DNA of 64,000 nt from Pseudomonas viridiflava (lineage in GTDB: Bacteria; Pseudomonadota; Gammaproteobacteria; Pseudomonadales; Pseudomonadaceae). The notes under the pieces were generated by a model. That model saw only the letters and a program-made list of their open reading frames with translations. It ran no database searches and was not told the DNA's origin. Both the position numbers and the translations under genes were made by a program. The DNA is taken from positions 124,001 to 188,000 of the forward strand of contig NZ_UTHA01000227.1 of the NCBI RefSeq assembly GCF_900582195.1, given 5' to 3'. Shown here piece after piece: positions 16,243 to 26,044 of the stretch (its first letter is position 1; each line of letters opens with the position of its first letter).

Positions 16243-17502
16243 TTACAGGAGGCTGATCGGATAGCTGACGATCAAGCGGTTTTCGTCAAACTCGTTGTTG
16301 CTGAAATCCCGGCGCATGGTCGAGTTGCGCCATCTGACGTTCAGATTCTTGAGCGCGCCGCTCTGCACGGTGTAGCCCAGTTCCGATTCACGACCCCATT
16401 CCTTGCCGTCGGTGATCGTCCCGGTGTGTACGTTGTCGCCACTGATGTAGCGGTTCATCAGGGTCAGGCCGGGGATGCCCAGTGCCACGAAGTTGTAGTC
16501 ATGGCGCACTTGCCAGGAGCGTTCCTGCGCATTGTCGTAACTGGCGTTGTAGCTGTCGTTGGCCAGCGTGCCGCCGCTGGTACCGTTGACTCGCATCCAG
16601 GCGCTGTCGCCGGTGAGTTTCTGCAGGCCTACATAAAAGGTGTTACCGCCGTATTTGGCCGAGAACATCCCCGACCAGGTCTTGTTGTCGAGATCGCCGG
16701 CGCGGGCGCTGCCGTCGTCCTTGCCGTAGAAGAAGCCGAGGTTGGCGCCGAGGGTCCAGTCGCCCAATGGCTGGCTGTGGATCAGGTTGACGTATTGCTG
16801 GCTGTAGATGTCCTTGAGTTCGGCATTCCACACGCCGATCTGTGTGCGTTTTTCGTTGAAAACGTATTCACCGCCCTGGAAATTGAAGCGATCAGAAGTG
16901 AACGCCGCTTTTCCGGTCATCGACATGTCACTCATGCTGCTGTCATCGCGCGGGCTGTTGGCGCGGAACTGGCCGCCGTAGAGGGTAAGGCCGTCGATTT
17001 CTTTCGAGGTGATCTGGCCGCCACGAAAGGTTTGCGGCAGCGAGCGGCCGTCGTCCGAACGCAGGATCGGCAGCACTGGCATCCACTCGCCGACTTTCAC
17101 TTCGGTCTGGGAAAGTTTGGCCTTGAAGGCGACGTTGGTGCGGCCGAAGTTGTCCGCCGGACGGCCGTCGTGATCCAGCGGCAGCAACGCCGTGCCGCCA
17201 GTGCCTTTACCGCCATCGAGTTTCACCGAATACAAACCCAACACGTCCATGCCGAAACCGACGGTGCCTTGGGTGAAACCGGATTTGGCGTCGAGGATGA
17301 AGCTCTGCGTCCACTCTTCAGCCTTGCCCTGAGCCTTGGTCGGATTGGTGAAGTTGCGGTTGATGTAGAAGTTGCGCAGGTTCAGGTTGACCTTCGCGCC
17401 CTCGATGAAACCCGCTTCTTCAGCCGAAACGGGCAGCGCGATGCCGGCCAGGGCGATAGTGATCAGGCCCGCAAGTGTGTAGGGCGCAGGGGAAGTTGTC
17501 AT
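16243..17502 (-). CDS. OprD-family outer-membrane porin, probably for aromatic acids
   Basis: This 419-residue precursor has a signal peptide (~residues 1-27, cleaved near PVSAEEAGF). It continues as an OprD-type 18-strand barrel, with strands of alternating hydrophobic residues and the terminal strand ending in a hydrophobic residue (YPISLL). Residues such as GFTQGTVGFGMDVLGLYSVKLDGG are characteristic of the OprD/OpdK family. Its position at the end of the pca island suggests it admits 4-hydroxybenzoate or protocatechuate, as related porins do. It is transcribed opposite to the pca genes, so co-regulation is not shown. Exact subfamily is uncertain. Confidence 0.88.
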   Translation of the reverse strand: MTTSPAPYTLAGLITIALAGIALPVSAEEAGFIEGAKVNLNLRNFYINRNFTNPTKAQGKAEEWTQSFILDAKSGFTQGTVGFGMDVLGLYSVKLDGGKGTGGTALLPLDHDGRPADNFGRTNVAFKAKLSQTEVKVGEWMPVLPILRSDDGRSLPQTFRGGQITSKEIDGLTLYGGQFRANSPRDDSSMSDMSMTGKAAFTSDRFNFQGGEYVFNEKRTQIGVWNAELKDIYSQQYVNLIHSQPLGDWTLGANLGFFYGKDDGSARAGDLDNKTWSGMFSAKYGGNTFYVGLQKLTGDSAWMRVNGTSGGTLANDSYNASYDNAQERSWQVRHDYNFVALGIPGLTLMNRYISGDNVHTGTITDGKEWGRESELGYTVQSGALKNLNVRWRNSTMRRDFSNNEFDENRLIVSYPISLL

Positions 17503-17771
17503 GTGCTCGGGTCTCTCTTGTTTTTTTAAGGCGAACGGGGCCGCTGCGGCCGTTTTTTTACGGTGCAGAAATGCGATGAATTCAGGGGTAAGGCGACGGC
17601 GGTCAGCCGGTCGGAGCAGGGCGCGGGAGCATGGTGTCGAACCTGTTGTTATTGGTTTTGTTGATCGAATGGTGCGGGGGGCGGGCGGCCGGATTCAATT
17701 GGCTAAAGCGGGTTTTGGGCGATTATCGAACGCAAGATTGAGTCGGGTGTTTTGGGTGAATGTGAGGGCCT

Positions 17772-17836
17772 CTTCGCGAGCAGGCTCGCTCCCACATTTG
17801 GAATGCGATCCCTGTGGGAGCGAGCCTGCTCGTGAA
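17772..17836. repeat. REP pair (REPIN)
   Basis: TTCGCGAGCAGGCTCGCTCCCAC and its inverted copy, ending CTCGTGAA, are separated by ~17 bp. Confidence 0.88.
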
Positions 17837-17875
17837 GGGGCCAGCCCAGACAACATCCACTTCCTGACAGGCAAC

Positions 17876-17900
17876 AAAAAGCCCACCAATCGGTGGACTC
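17876..17900 (-). terminator. terminator of the emhABC operon
   Basis: The hairpin CCACCGATTGGTGG, read on the minus strand, is followed by GCTTTTTG. It lies just beyond the emhC stop codon. Confidence 0.75.
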
Positions 17901-17921
17901 CTTGTGTTCAGCCGATGATGA

Positions 17922-19382
17922 TCAGAACAGCTTCATCTTCGGTGCTTCTTCTTTCAGCGGTTCGTTCTGCGCGGTTTGCGCATTCCAGCCACCGCCCAAG
18001 GCCTTGTACAGGTTGACCGCACTGGTCAGCTGCGCGAGGCGGTCGGTGATCAGCGCTTGCTGCGCGCTGAACAGCTGACGCTGGGCATCGAGGAAGGTCA
18101 GGTTGCTGTCGACGCCGATGCGATAACGACGTTCGGCCAGACGGTAGTAATCCTGGTTGGCCTGCACGAAGTCACGCTGCGCTTGCAGCTGCTCGGTGTA
18201 GGTCTGGCGGGCGGCCAGGCCGTCGGCGACTTCCTGGAAGGCCGTTTGAATGGACTTCTCGTAGTTCGCCACGCCAATGTCCTTCTGGATCTTGGCGTAG
18301 TCGAGGCTGGCGCGCAGGCTGCCGGCGTTGAAGATCGGCAGGTTGATCTGCGGCTGGAACAGCCACGTCCCCGAACCACCCTTGAACAGGCCGGACAGGT
18401 CCGGGCTCAGGCTGCCCGCGTTGGCGGTCAGGCTGATGCTCGGGAAGAACGCAGCACGGGCCGCGCCGATGTTGGCGTTGGCCGCTTTCAGGTTGTACTC
18501 GGCTTGCAGAATGTCCGGACGACGTTGCAGCAGGTCCGAAGGCAGCCCCGGCGGTACGTCGCTGAGCAGGTCATCCGACAACGGTTTGGCCGCTTGCAGA
18601 TTGGCCGGGATACCGGTGCCGAGCAGCAGGGTCAGGCTGTTTTCGTCCTGCGCCACCTGGCGGGTGTAACGCGCCAGTTGTGCCCGGGCGTTCTCGACCG
18701 AGGTGCGCGACTGCGCCAGATCCAGCGCCGACGCCACACCGACTTCGTTGCTGCGACTGGTCAGCTTGTAGCTTTCTTCGAAGGCACCGAGGGTGTCTTG
18801 AGTCAGTTTGAGCAGTTCCTTGTCGGCTTGCCAGGTCAGATAAGCATTGGCGACGCTGGCGACCAGACTGATCTGGGTGCTGCGACGTGCTTCTTCGGTG
18901 GCGAAGTATTGTTGCAAGGCTTGTTCGCTCAGGCTGCGGACGCGACCGAACAGGTCGAGTTCGTAGGCGCTGATGCCGACGGTGGCCGAGTACGAACTGG
19001 TGATGGTCGAATCACCGGTCTGCGAGGCACGGGCCGGAACCCGCTGACGGCTGCCGCTGGCATTGGCCGAAACCGCCGGGAACAGGTCGGCACGCTGGAT
19101 GCGGTATTGAGCCGCATAGGCGTCGATGTTCAACGCCGCGACACGCAGGTCGCGGTTGTTTTCCAGCGAAACCTGAATCAGCTGTTGCAGCGCCGGGTCA
19201 TGGAAAAACTGCTTCCAGCCCTGCTCGGCAGCGGCCTGCGCCGGAGCCTGAGCCGGCGAATACGCCGGCCCCTGCGGGTACTGACCTGCGACCGGAGCCT
19301 CAGGCTGCTGATAATCAGGTATCAGCGAGCAACCGCTCAGCACGAAGGCGGCGACTGCGATGGAGAGTAGCGACTTGCTCAT
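17922..19382 (-). CDS. emhC: RND efflux outer-membrane factor EmhC/TtgC (OprM family)
   Basis: This 486-residue lipoprotein is the outer-membrane tunnel of the tripartite pump. The signal ends in a lipobox with Cys18 (VLSGCSLIPDY). Two repeated efflux-protein domains follow (~60-270 and 275-465), with the FPSISLTANAG and SYELDLFGR-type (AYELDLFGRVRSLSEQAL) motifs of the OprM group. It overlaps emhB by four bases (ATGA) and is the last gene of the operon. Names in other species are TtgC, OprM or MepC; emh is used here because of the P. fluorescens character of the genome. Confidence 0.93.
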   Translation of the reverse strand: MSKSLLSIAVAAFVLSGCSLIPDYQQPEAPVAGQYPQGPAYSPAQAPAQAAAEQGWKQFFHDPALQQLIQVSLENNRDLRVAALNIDAYAAQYRIQRADLFPAVSANASGSRQRVPARASQTGDSTITSSYSATVGISAYELDLFGRVRSLSEQALQQYFATEEARRSTQISLVASVANAYLTWQADKELLKLTQDTLGAFEESYKLTSRSNEVGVASALDLAQSRTSVENARAQLARYTRQVAQDENSLTLLLGTGIPANLQAAKPLSDDLLSDVPPGLPSDLLQRRPDILQAEYNLKAANANIGAARAAFFPSISLTANAGSLSPDLSGLFKGGSGTWLFQPQINLPIFNAGSLRASLDYAKIQKDIGVANYEKSIQTAFQEVADGLAARQTYTEQLQAQRDFVQANQDYYRLAERRYRIGVDSNLTFLDAQRQLFSAQQALITDRLAQLTSAVNLYKALGGGWNAQTAQNEPLKEEAPKMKLF

Positions 19383-22300
19383 TGGCCAGCCTCTTTAGGA
19401 GTTTCAGTCGTTTCATCCTCGTCAGCGATTTTGCGCTGGCCCATGGACGAAACCGTAACGAAGAACAGTGGGACCCAGAAGATCGCCAGGATCGTGGCCG
19501 TGAGCATACCGCCAATCACGCCCGTACCGATCGCATGTTGACTGCCTGAACCGGCGCCGGTGGAGATCGCCAACGGTACAACACCGAGGACGAACGCCAG
19601 CGAGGTCATGATGATAGGTCGCAGACGCATGCGGCAGGCTTCGATCGCCGCGTCACGCAGGCTGCGCCCCTGTTCATGCAGTTCCTTGGCGAATTCGACG
19701 ATCAGAATGGCGTTTTTAGCTGCCAGACCGATGGTCGTCAACAACCCCACCTGGAAGTACACGTCGTTGGACAGACCGCGCAGGCTGGTGGCCAGCAACG
19801 CACCGATGATCCCCAGTGGTACCACGAGCATAACCGCGATCGGAATCGACCAGCTTTCATACAGCGCCGCCAGACACAGGAACACCATCAGCAGCGACAG
19901 GGCGTACAGCGCTGGCGCTTGCGAGCCGGACAGACGCTCCTCATACGACAGGCCCGTCCAGGAGATACCGACACCGGCCGGCAGTTTCTTGGCAATCGCT
20001 TCGACTTCGGCCATCGCTTCACCGGTGGAGTAACCCGGCGCCGGAGAACCGAGGATCTCCATCGCTTCTACACCGTTGTAACGCGCCAGTTTCGGCGATC
20101 CGTAGATCCACTCGCCCTTGGCGAACGCGGAGAACGGCACCATGGTCCCGGCGCTGTTGCGCACGTACCACTTCTTCAAGTCTTCAGGGCTCATGCGAGC
20201 ACCGGCCTGACCTTGCACGTAGACCTTCTTCACGCGACCACGGTCGATGAAGTCGTTGACGTAGCTACTACCGAAGGAGATCGACAGGGTGCTGTTGATG
20301 TCGGCAATGCTCACGCCGAGGGCCTGGGCCTTCTGATCGTCGATTTCCAGGTGGTATTGCGGCTCGTCGTTCAAGCCGTTCGGACGCACTTGGTAGAGCA
20401 CCTTGCTCTGCGCTGCCAGACCGAGGAACTGGTTGCGCGCTTCCATCAGTTTTTCGTGACCGATACCGGCGCGGTCCTGCAGGAACACGTCGAAACCGGT
20501 GGCGTTACCCAATTCCAGTACCGCTGGTGGGGCGAAGGCAAACACCATCGCGTCGCGGAAGCTGAAGAAGTGTTGCTGCGCACGTTGGGCGAGGGCGAAC
20601 ACGCTGTTGCTCGCGTCACGCTCGTCCCACGGTTTGAGCATGATGAACGCCAGACCCGAGCTCTGACCGCGACCGGCGAAGTTGAAGCCGTTCACGGTGA
20701 ACACCGAAGACACCGCACCGGACTCTTTCTCCAGCAGGTAGGAACGCATTTCGTCGATCACGACTTGCGTACGTTCGGCACTGGAACCGGCCGGGGTTTG
20801 CACCTGGGCGAACAGTACGCCCTGGTCTTCTTCCGGCAGGAACGCGGTTGGAATACGGGTGAACAGCCAGATCATGCCCACTACGATCAGCAGGTACGCC
20901 AGCAGGTAAGGAGCCTTGCGCGACAGCATGTTGCCGACACCGCGCTCGTACTTTCTGACACCGCTGTCGAAAGTACGGTTGAACCAGCCGAAGAAACCTT
21001 TTTTCGGTGTGCCGTGCTCGCCTTTCGGAATCGCCTTGAGCATGGTGGCGCAGAGCGCCGGGGTGAAGATCAGCGCGACCAGTACCGACAGGGCCATGGC
21101 CGAGACGATGGTGATCGAGAACTGCTTGTAGATCACACCGGTGGAACCGCTGAAGAACGCCATCGGCAACAGTACCGCCGACAGAACCAGAGCAATACCG
21201 ACCAGTGCGCCCTGGATCTGGCCCATGGACTTCTTGGTCGCTTCCTTCGGTGACAAGCCTTCTTCGCTCATCACCCGCTCGACGTTTTCCACCACGACGA
21301 TGGCGTCGTCCACCAGCAAGCCGATGGCCAGCACCATACCGAACATGGTCAGGGTGTTGATGCTGAAACCGAACGCCGCGAGGATGCCGAACGTACCCAG
21401 CAATACCACCGGCACGGTCATCGTGGTGATGACGGTGGCGCGGAAGTTCTGCAGGAACAGGAACATCACCAGGAACACCAGCACGATCGCTTCGACCAGG
21501 GTTTCAACCACACCCTTGATCGATTCGGTCACCACTGGGGTGGTGTCGTACGGGAACACCACTTCCATGCCTTGCGGGAAGAACGGCTTGAGCTCGTCAA
21601 TCGTCTTGCGCAGGGCTTTGGCGGTGTCGAGGGCGTTGGCGCCGTTGGCCAGTTTCACCGCCAGACCGGAAGACGGTTTGCCGTTGAACTGTGCGGAAAT
21701 GGTCGAGTTCTCACCCCCCAGACCGACGTCGGCAACATCACCGACGCGCACTTGCGAGCCGTCCTGGTTAACCTTCAGCAGAATCGCCTTGAACTGCTCG
21801 GCGGTCTGCAGACGGGTCTTGCCGATGATCGTCGCGTTCAGTTGCTGGCCTGGCAGCGCCGGCAAACCGCCGAGCTGACCGGACGAGACCTGAACGTTCT
21901 GCGCCGAGATGGCGGAGCTGACATCAGCCGGGGTCAGGTTGTACTTGTTCAGCTTGGCCGGGTCGAGCCAGATGCGCATCGCGTACTGGGCACCGAAGAC
22001 CTGGAAGTCACCGACACCGGCGGTCCGCGAGATCGGGTCCTGCATGTTCGACACGATGTAGTTGGACAGGTCGTCCTTGGTCATGCTGCCGTCACGCGAT
22101 ACCACGCCGATAACCAGGAGGAAGTTTTTCACGGCCTTGGTCACGCGGATACCTTGTTGCTGCACTTCCTGCGGCAACAGCGGGGTAGCGAGGTTCAGCT
22201 TGTTCTGAACCTGCACCTGCGCGGTGTCGGAGTTGGTGCCTTGCTCGAAGGTCGCGGTGATGGTCATGCTGCCGTCGGAGTTACTTTCCGAGGACACATA

Positions 22301-22528
22301 ACGCAGGTTGTCGATACCGTTGAGCTGCTGCTCGATCACCTGGACCACGGTGTCCTGCACGGTTTGCGCCGAAGCGCCCGGGTAGGTCACGGAGATTGCA
22401 ATGGCCGGCGGCGCAATGCTCGGGTACTGGTTGATCGGCAGTTTCAGGATCGAAAGTGCCCCGACCAGCATGATCACCAGGGCAATTACCCAGGCGAAAA
22501 TCGGACGGTCGATGAAGAATTTTGACAT
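19379..22528 (-). CDS. emhB: RND efflux inner-membrane transporter EmhB/TtgB (MexB family)
   Basis: This 1049-residue proton-driven pump expels hydrophobic compounds, solvents and antibiotics. It has the standard HAE1 layout: one N-terminal helix (FFIDRPIFAWVIALVIMLVG), a large periplasmic loop, a block of helices with the proton-relay motif GLLVDDAIVVVENVERVM, a second periplasmic loop and a final helix block. Length is exactly that of AcrB/MexB. It follows emhA by three bases. It is the central gene of an operon read away from emhR. Confidence 0.96.
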   Translation of the reverse strand: MSKFFIDRPIFAWVIALVIMLVGALSILKLPINQYPSIAPPAIAISVTYPGASAQTVQDTVVQVIEQQLNGIDNLRYVSSESNSDGSMTITATFEQGTNSDTAQVQVQNKLNLATPLLPQEVQQQGIRVTKAVKNFLLVIGVVSRDGSMTKDDLSNYIVSNMQDPISRTAGVGDFQVFGAQYAMRIWLDPAKLNKYNLTPADVSSAISAQNVQVSSGQLGGLPALPGQQLNATIIGKTRLQTAEQFKAILLKVNQDGSQVRVGDVADVGLGGENSTISAQFNGKPSSGLAVKLANGANALDTAKALRKTIDELKPFFPQGMEVVFPYDTTPVVTESIKGVVETLVEAIVLVFLVMFLFLQNFRATVITTMTVPVVLLGTFGILAAFGFSINTLTMFGMVLAIGLLVDDAIVVVENVERVMSEEGLSPKEATKKSMGQIQGALVGIALVLSAVLLPMAFFSGSTGVIYKQFSITIVSAMALSVLVALIFTPALCATMLKAIPKGEHGTPKKGFFGWFNRTFDSGVRKYERGVGNMLSRKAPYLLAYLLIVVGMIWLFTRIPTAFLPEEDQGVLFAQVQTPAGSSAERTQVVIDEMRSYLLEKESGAVSSVFTVNGFNFAGRGQSSGLAFIMLKPWDERDASNSVFALAQRAQQHFFSFRDAMVFAFAPPAVLELGNATGFDVFLQDRAGIGHEKLMEARNQFLGLAAQSKVLYQVRPNGLNDEPQYHLEIDDQKAQALGVSIADINSTLSISFGSSYVNDFIDRGRVKKVYVQGQAGARMSPEDLKKWYVRNSAGTMVPFSAFAKGEWIYGSPKLARYNGVEAMEILGSPAPGYSTGEAMAEVEAIAKKLPAGVGISWTGLSYEERLSGSQAPALYALSLLMVFLCLAALYESWSIPIAVMLVVPLGIIGALLATSLRGLSNDVYFQVGLLTTIGLAAKNAILIVEFAKELHEQGRSLRDAAIEACRMRLRPIIMTSLAFVLGVVPLAISTGAGSGSQHAIGTGVIGGMLTATILAIFWVPLFFVTVSSMGQRKIADEDETTETPKEAGQ

Positions 22529-22531
22529 GGA

Positions 22532-23689
22532 TTACTCCCCTTTGCCGCCGGCGGCTTTGTCAGCTGCCTGAGCGGGGGCCGGGTTCTTGGTGCCTACGTT
22601 AGTGGCTTCGGTCGGGTTCACCTGAACACCCGGGCGCACGTATTGCAGCCCCTCGGTGATCAGACGATCGCCAGCCTTCAGACCGTCTTCGATCAGCCAC
22701 TGGCTGCCGACAGTGCGGCTGGCCTTGAGCTGACGCAGTTCGACCTTGTTGTCGGCGCCGACGACCAGTGCGGTCGGGGTGCCTTTGAGGTCGCGGGTCA
22801 CGCCTTGTTGCGGTGCCAGAATGGCGGCGGCGTTGACCCCGGCCTGCAACTGGGCGCGAACGAACATGCCTGGCAACAGGGTGTGATCCGGGTTCGGGAA
22901 TACCGCGCGCAGGGTCACGGAACCGGTAGTCGGGTCGACCGTGACTTCGGAGAATTCCAGCTTACCGTCGAGCTTGTACTGGCTGCCGTCTTCCAGGGTC
23001 AGCTTGACCGCAGCCGAGTTTTCGCCGGACTTCTGCAGACGACCGCTTTCCAGCTCGCGGCGCAATTCGAGCAGCTCAACCGAAGACTGGGTGACGTCGA
23101 CGTAAATCGGGTCGAGTTGCTGGATCGTCGCCATCGCGTCGGTCTGGCCGTTGCTGACCAGTGCACCTTCGGTGACCGAGGAACGACCGATGCGGCCGGA
23201 GATCGGCGCGTAAACCTTGGTGTAACGCACGTTGATCTGCGCGGTCTGCAACGACGCTTCCGATTCCATGCGGTTGGCCACAGCGGTGTCGTATTCCTGA
23301 CGGCTTACGGCCTGCTCGTCGACCAGTTGCTTGTAGCGGTCGGAGATCGACTTGGTCGAACGCAGGTTGGCTTCGGCGCTTTTCAGGGTCGCTTCATAGA
23401 CCGACGGATCGATCTGATACAGCTGCTGGCCGGCTTTGACATCGCCGCCTTCCTTGAACAGACGCTTGAGAATGATGCCGTTGACCTGCGGTCGAACTTC
23501 CGCGATGCGGAACGCACTGGTGCGGCCCGGCAACTCGGAGGTCAGGGTAAAGGCTTGTGGTTGCAGGGTGACGACGCCGACCTGAGGGGGCGGAGCGGCC
23601 GGTGCCGCTTCTTCCTTTTTACATCCGCTGAGCAGCGATGCCAGGGCGACGGCAGTGACCAGAGCGGTAACAGCTGGCTTGAATTGCAT
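22532..23689 (-). CDS. emhA: RND efflux periplasmic adaptor EmhA/TtgA
   Basis: This 385-residue membrane-fusion lipoprotein links EmhB to EmhC. The lipobox is LLSGC with Cys23. Next come the barrel-sandwich hybrid with lipoyl motif (VRPQVNGIILKRLFKEG), the alpha-hairpin (~95-175), and beta-barrel domains. The start chosen is ATG 23687-23689 with GAGGA upstream; a start 12 codons earlier precedes no signal sequence and is rejected. First gene of the operon, with the operator for EmhR about 90-120 bp upstream. Confidence 0.94.
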   Translation of the reverse strand: MQFKPAVTALVTAVALASLLSGCKKEEAAPAAPPPQVGVVTLQPQAFTLTSELPGRTSAFRIAEVRPQVNGIILKRLFKEGGDVKAGQQLYQIDPSVYEATLKSAEANLRSTKSISDRYKQLVDEQAVSRQEYDTAVANRMESEASLQTAQINVRYTKVYAPISGRIGRSSVTEGALVSNGQTDAMATIQQLDPIYVDVTQSSVELLELRRELESGRLQKSGENSAAVKLTLEDGSQYKLDGKLEFSEVTVDPTTGSVTLRAVFPNPDHTLLPGMFVRAQLQAGVNAAAILAPQQGVTRDLKGTPTALVVGADNKVELRQLKASRTVGSQWLIEDGLKAGDRLITEGLQYVRPGVQVNPTEATNVGTKNPAPAQAADKAAGGKGE

Positions 23690-23777
23690 GAAGATCCTCG
23701 GGTCAGGCGCGCAAAAAGCGCACAAGAAGTGTGGAAGGGTAAAAAATGAGTGCCGGGTGGATAAGTAGCTTGCTAAG

Positions 23778-23812
23778 GAATATACTTACGTTCATGGTTG
23801 TTTGTAAATACC
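23778..23812. promoter_or_regulatory. EmhR/TtgR operator between emhA and emhR
   Basis: Read on the minus strand, the stretch contains TATTTACAAACAACCATGAA followed by CGTAAGTATATTCC. This is nearly identical to the TtgR operator of P. putida, which overlaps both divergent promoters. Confidence 0.85.
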
Positions 23813-23955
23813 TTGGCGTCGTATCCACCCTGTTACAAAACTCGTCGCAAGGTTTGAAATTGTAGGCCGGGGAGCTGATCCGTGAGAGATCGCCCTCTCT
23901 TTATTCAGCGGATATTCAGCCATCCCTGAAACATCCTGTTTGAGGTTTTACTGTC

Positions 23956-24588
23956 ATGGTCCGTCGCACCAAAGAGGAAGCTCAAGAAACCCGTAGCCAG
24001 ATTCTGGAAGCGGCGGAGAAAGCCTTTTATGAAAGGGGCGTCGCTCGTACGACGCTGGCCGACATCGCGACGATGGCCGGCGTCACCCGCGGTGCAATCT
24101 ATTGGCATTTCAGTAACAAGGCCGATCTGGTCCAGGCCATGCTGGATTCGCTGCGTGAGCCGCTGGATGAACTGGCCAGAGCCAGCGAAAGTGAAGATGA
24201 ACTCGATCCGTTGGGCTGCATGCGCCAACTGCTGATTCATTTGTTTCATCAAGTTGCGCTGGACCCGAAAACCCGGCGTATCAACGAAATTCTGTTTCAT
24301 AAGTGCGAGTTCACCGATGAAATGTGCGATTTGCGCCAGCAGCGCCGGGACGTCAGCCTCGATTGCAATGAGCGCATCGCGCTGACGTTGCGTAATGCGG
24401 TGAATCGCGGCCAGTTGCCGGGAGATCTCGACACTGCCCGCGCGGCCATCAGCATTCACGCTTACATCGATGGCCTGCTGTATGGATGGCTGCTGGCGCC
24501 GGACAGCTTTGAACTGCATGCCGAGGCTGAGCGTTGGGTCGATACAGGGTTGGATATGCTGCGCCTGAGCCCCAGCCTGCGCAAATGA
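23956..24588 (+). CDS. emhR: TetR-family repressor EmhR/TtgR of the efflux operon
   Basis: This 210-residue regulator has an N-terminal TetR helix-turn-helix (~residues 30-52, TLADIATMAGVTRGAIYWHF) and a C-terminal ligand-binding domain. Sequence wording and length agree with TtgR/ArpR/EmhR, repressors released by flavonoids, antibiotics and other pump substrates. It is transcribed divergently from emhABC across a shared operator, so it should control both the pump and itself. It starts 17 bp after TTTGAGG. Confidence 0.93.
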   Translation: MVRRTKEEAQETRSQILEAAEKAFYERGVARTTLADIATMAGVTRGAIYWHFSNKADLVQAMLDSLREPLDELARASESEDELDPLGCMRQLLIHLFHQVALDPKTRRINEILFHKCEFTDEMCDLRQQRRDVSLDCNERIALTLRNAVNRGQLPGDLDTARAAISIHAYIDGLLYGWLLAPDSFELHAEAERWVDTGLDMLRLSPSLRK

Positions 24589-24725
24589 AACAAAATGCGT
24601 AATTGGCACAGGTTGTGTCAATTGGCCTGCCGTTATACAGGCTTGCGGCGGGGAGTTTAAACGTAGCGAGCTACGCATTTTGTAGGGAATTTGTGTCGTC
24701 TGTGTGAACAAGTGTTGGCCGCTTG

Positions 24726-24873
24726 CCCTCACCCTAACCCTCTCCCAGAGGGAGAGGGGACTGACCGAGGTGTTCTTTCGAGATACGTCGACCTGAAATA
24801 TCCAGCCGAACTCCAGATTTGAAACGCACACAGATCGGCTCCCTCTTCCTCGGGAGAGGGCTGGGGTGAGGGG
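24726..24873. repeat. CCCTCACCC...GGGTGAGGG element, copy 2 of 4
   Basis: The left end CCCTCACCCTAACCCTCTCC and right end GGAGAGGGCTGGGGTGAGG are inverted. The orientation of the spacer is opposite to copy 1, judged by the GACCGAGGTGTTC motif. It lies in the gap after emhR (24589-24966), which otherwise holds only a terminator. Confidence 0.85.
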
Positions 24874-24913
24874 CTGCGTACTAAAAAGCGCAATCAATCT
24901 TCCGGCGAACACA

Positions 24914-24950
24914 AAAAAAGCCCCCGACTCTCACAAGTCGGGGGCTTTCG
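24914..24950 (-). terminator. terminator of the arsR-MFS-xenB operon
   Basis: The stem GCCCCCGACT/AGTCGGGGGC has an A run on the left, so it reads as a T run on the minus strand. It sits 17 bp past the xenB stop and might also stop readthrough from the other side. Confidence 0.9.
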
Positions 24951-24966
24951 CATTCTGCGGTATGCC

Positions 24967-26016
24967 TTACAGCGCCGGATAGTCGATATAACCAACCGGA
25001 CCCTTGGCATAGAACAACTCCGGACGCGCATCATTCAACGGCGCATCCGCCTTCAAACGAGCCGGCAGATCCGGGTTGGCAATGAACGGCACACCAAACG
25101 CCACAGCGTCAGCCTTGCCACTGGCCAGCCATTCGTTGGCGCTGTCCTTGGTGAAGCGCTCGTTGGCGATGTACGGACCGCCGAAAGCTTCTTTCAATTG
25201 CGGGCCAAGGCTGTCGGCACCTTCTTTCTCCCGGGAACAGATGAACGCGATGCCACGCTTGCCCAGTTCACGTGCAACGTAGGTGAAGGTTTCTGCCAGG
25301 TTGTCGTCGCCCATGTCATGGGAGTCCGCGCGCGGTGCCAGGTGCACGCCAACGCGACCAGCGCCCCAGACTTCGATCGCCGCATCGGTCACTTCCAGCA
25401 GCAGACGCGCACGGTTTTCCAGCGAGCCACCGTAGTTGTCAGTGCGCTGGTTGGTGCTGCTTTGCAGGAACTGGTCGAGCAGGTAACCGTTGGCGCCGTG
25501 GATTTCCACGCCGTCGAAACCGGCGGCTTTGGCGTTTTCGGCACCGGTGCGGTAGGCGTCGACGATGTCGGCGATTTCAGCGGTTTCCAGAGCGCGTGGG
25601 GTTGGATAGTCGGCCAGCGGACGCACCAGGCTGACGTGACCTTTCGGCTGGATCGCACTCGGCGCCACCGGCGCTTCACCGTTGAGGTACGACGGGTGGG
25701 AAACCCGGCCGACGTGCCACAGTTGCAGGAAGATCTTGCCGCCGGCTGCGTGAATCGCTTTGGTCACGTTGGCCCAGCCGCGCACTTGGTCGTTGGACCA
25801 GATGCCCGGGGTGTCCGGGTAGCCAACGCCCATTGGCGTCACCGAAGTGGCCTCGCTGAGGATCAGGCCGGCGGAGGCGCGTTGAACGTAGTACTCGGCC
25901 ATCAGCGCATTCGGCACGCGACCTTCGTCAGCGCGGCAGCGGGTCAGCGGCGCCATGATGATGCGGTTGGCCAGTTCGATGTCGCCCAGTTTGATCGGAT
26001 CAAAAATAGTTGCCAT
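24967..26016 (-). CDS. xenB: Old Yellow Enzyme-type xenobiotic reductase XenB
   Basis: This 349-residue FMN-dependent NADPH reductase has the TIM-barrel of the Old Yellow Enzyme family. Motifs seen are IMAPLTRCRA (N-terminal flavin contact), QLWHVGRVSHP, the substrate-binding pair in EIHGANGYLLDQFLQSS, and NYGGSLENR. Its sequence is very close to remembered XenB of P. fluorescens I-C, which reduces nitroglycerin, TNT and activated alkenes. It is the third gene after an ArsR regulator and an MFS pump, spaced 28 bp from the pump. The operon looks like an electrophile-response unit. Confidence 0.93.
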   Translation of the reverse strand: MATIFDPIKLGDIELANRIIMAPLTRCRADEGRVPNALMAEYYVQRASAGLILSEATSVTPMGVGYPDTPGIWSNDQVRGWANVTKAIHAAGGKIFLQLWHVGRVSHPSYLNGEAPVAPSAIQPKGHVSLVRPLADYPTPRALETAEIADIVDAYRTGAENAKAAGFDGVEIHGANGYLLDQFLQSSTNQRTDNYGGSLENRARLLLEVTDAAIEVWGAGRVGVHLAPRADSHDMGDDNLAETFTYVARELGKRGIAFICSREKEGADSLGPQLKEAFGGPYIANERFTKDSANEWLASGKADAVAFGVPFIANPDLPARLKADAPLNDARPELFYAKGPVGYIDYPAL

Positions 26017-26044
26017 GTCTACAACCCTCGTAAGTAAAAGTTAA

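Larger units (their letters stand above)
17503..17921. other. intergenic with REP pair
   Basis: The left part contains a hairpin GGCCGCTGCGGCC with a T run on the plus strand (17537-17559), although no plus-strand gene ends there. A REP pair lies at 17772-17836. The porin promoter should be at the left end. No gene is supported. Confidence 0.6.

Noticed and set aside
17537..17559. Hairpin with T run in the porin promoter region
   Set aside because: It reads as a terminator on the plus strand, where no gene ends, and on the minus strand it has no T run; no role assigned.
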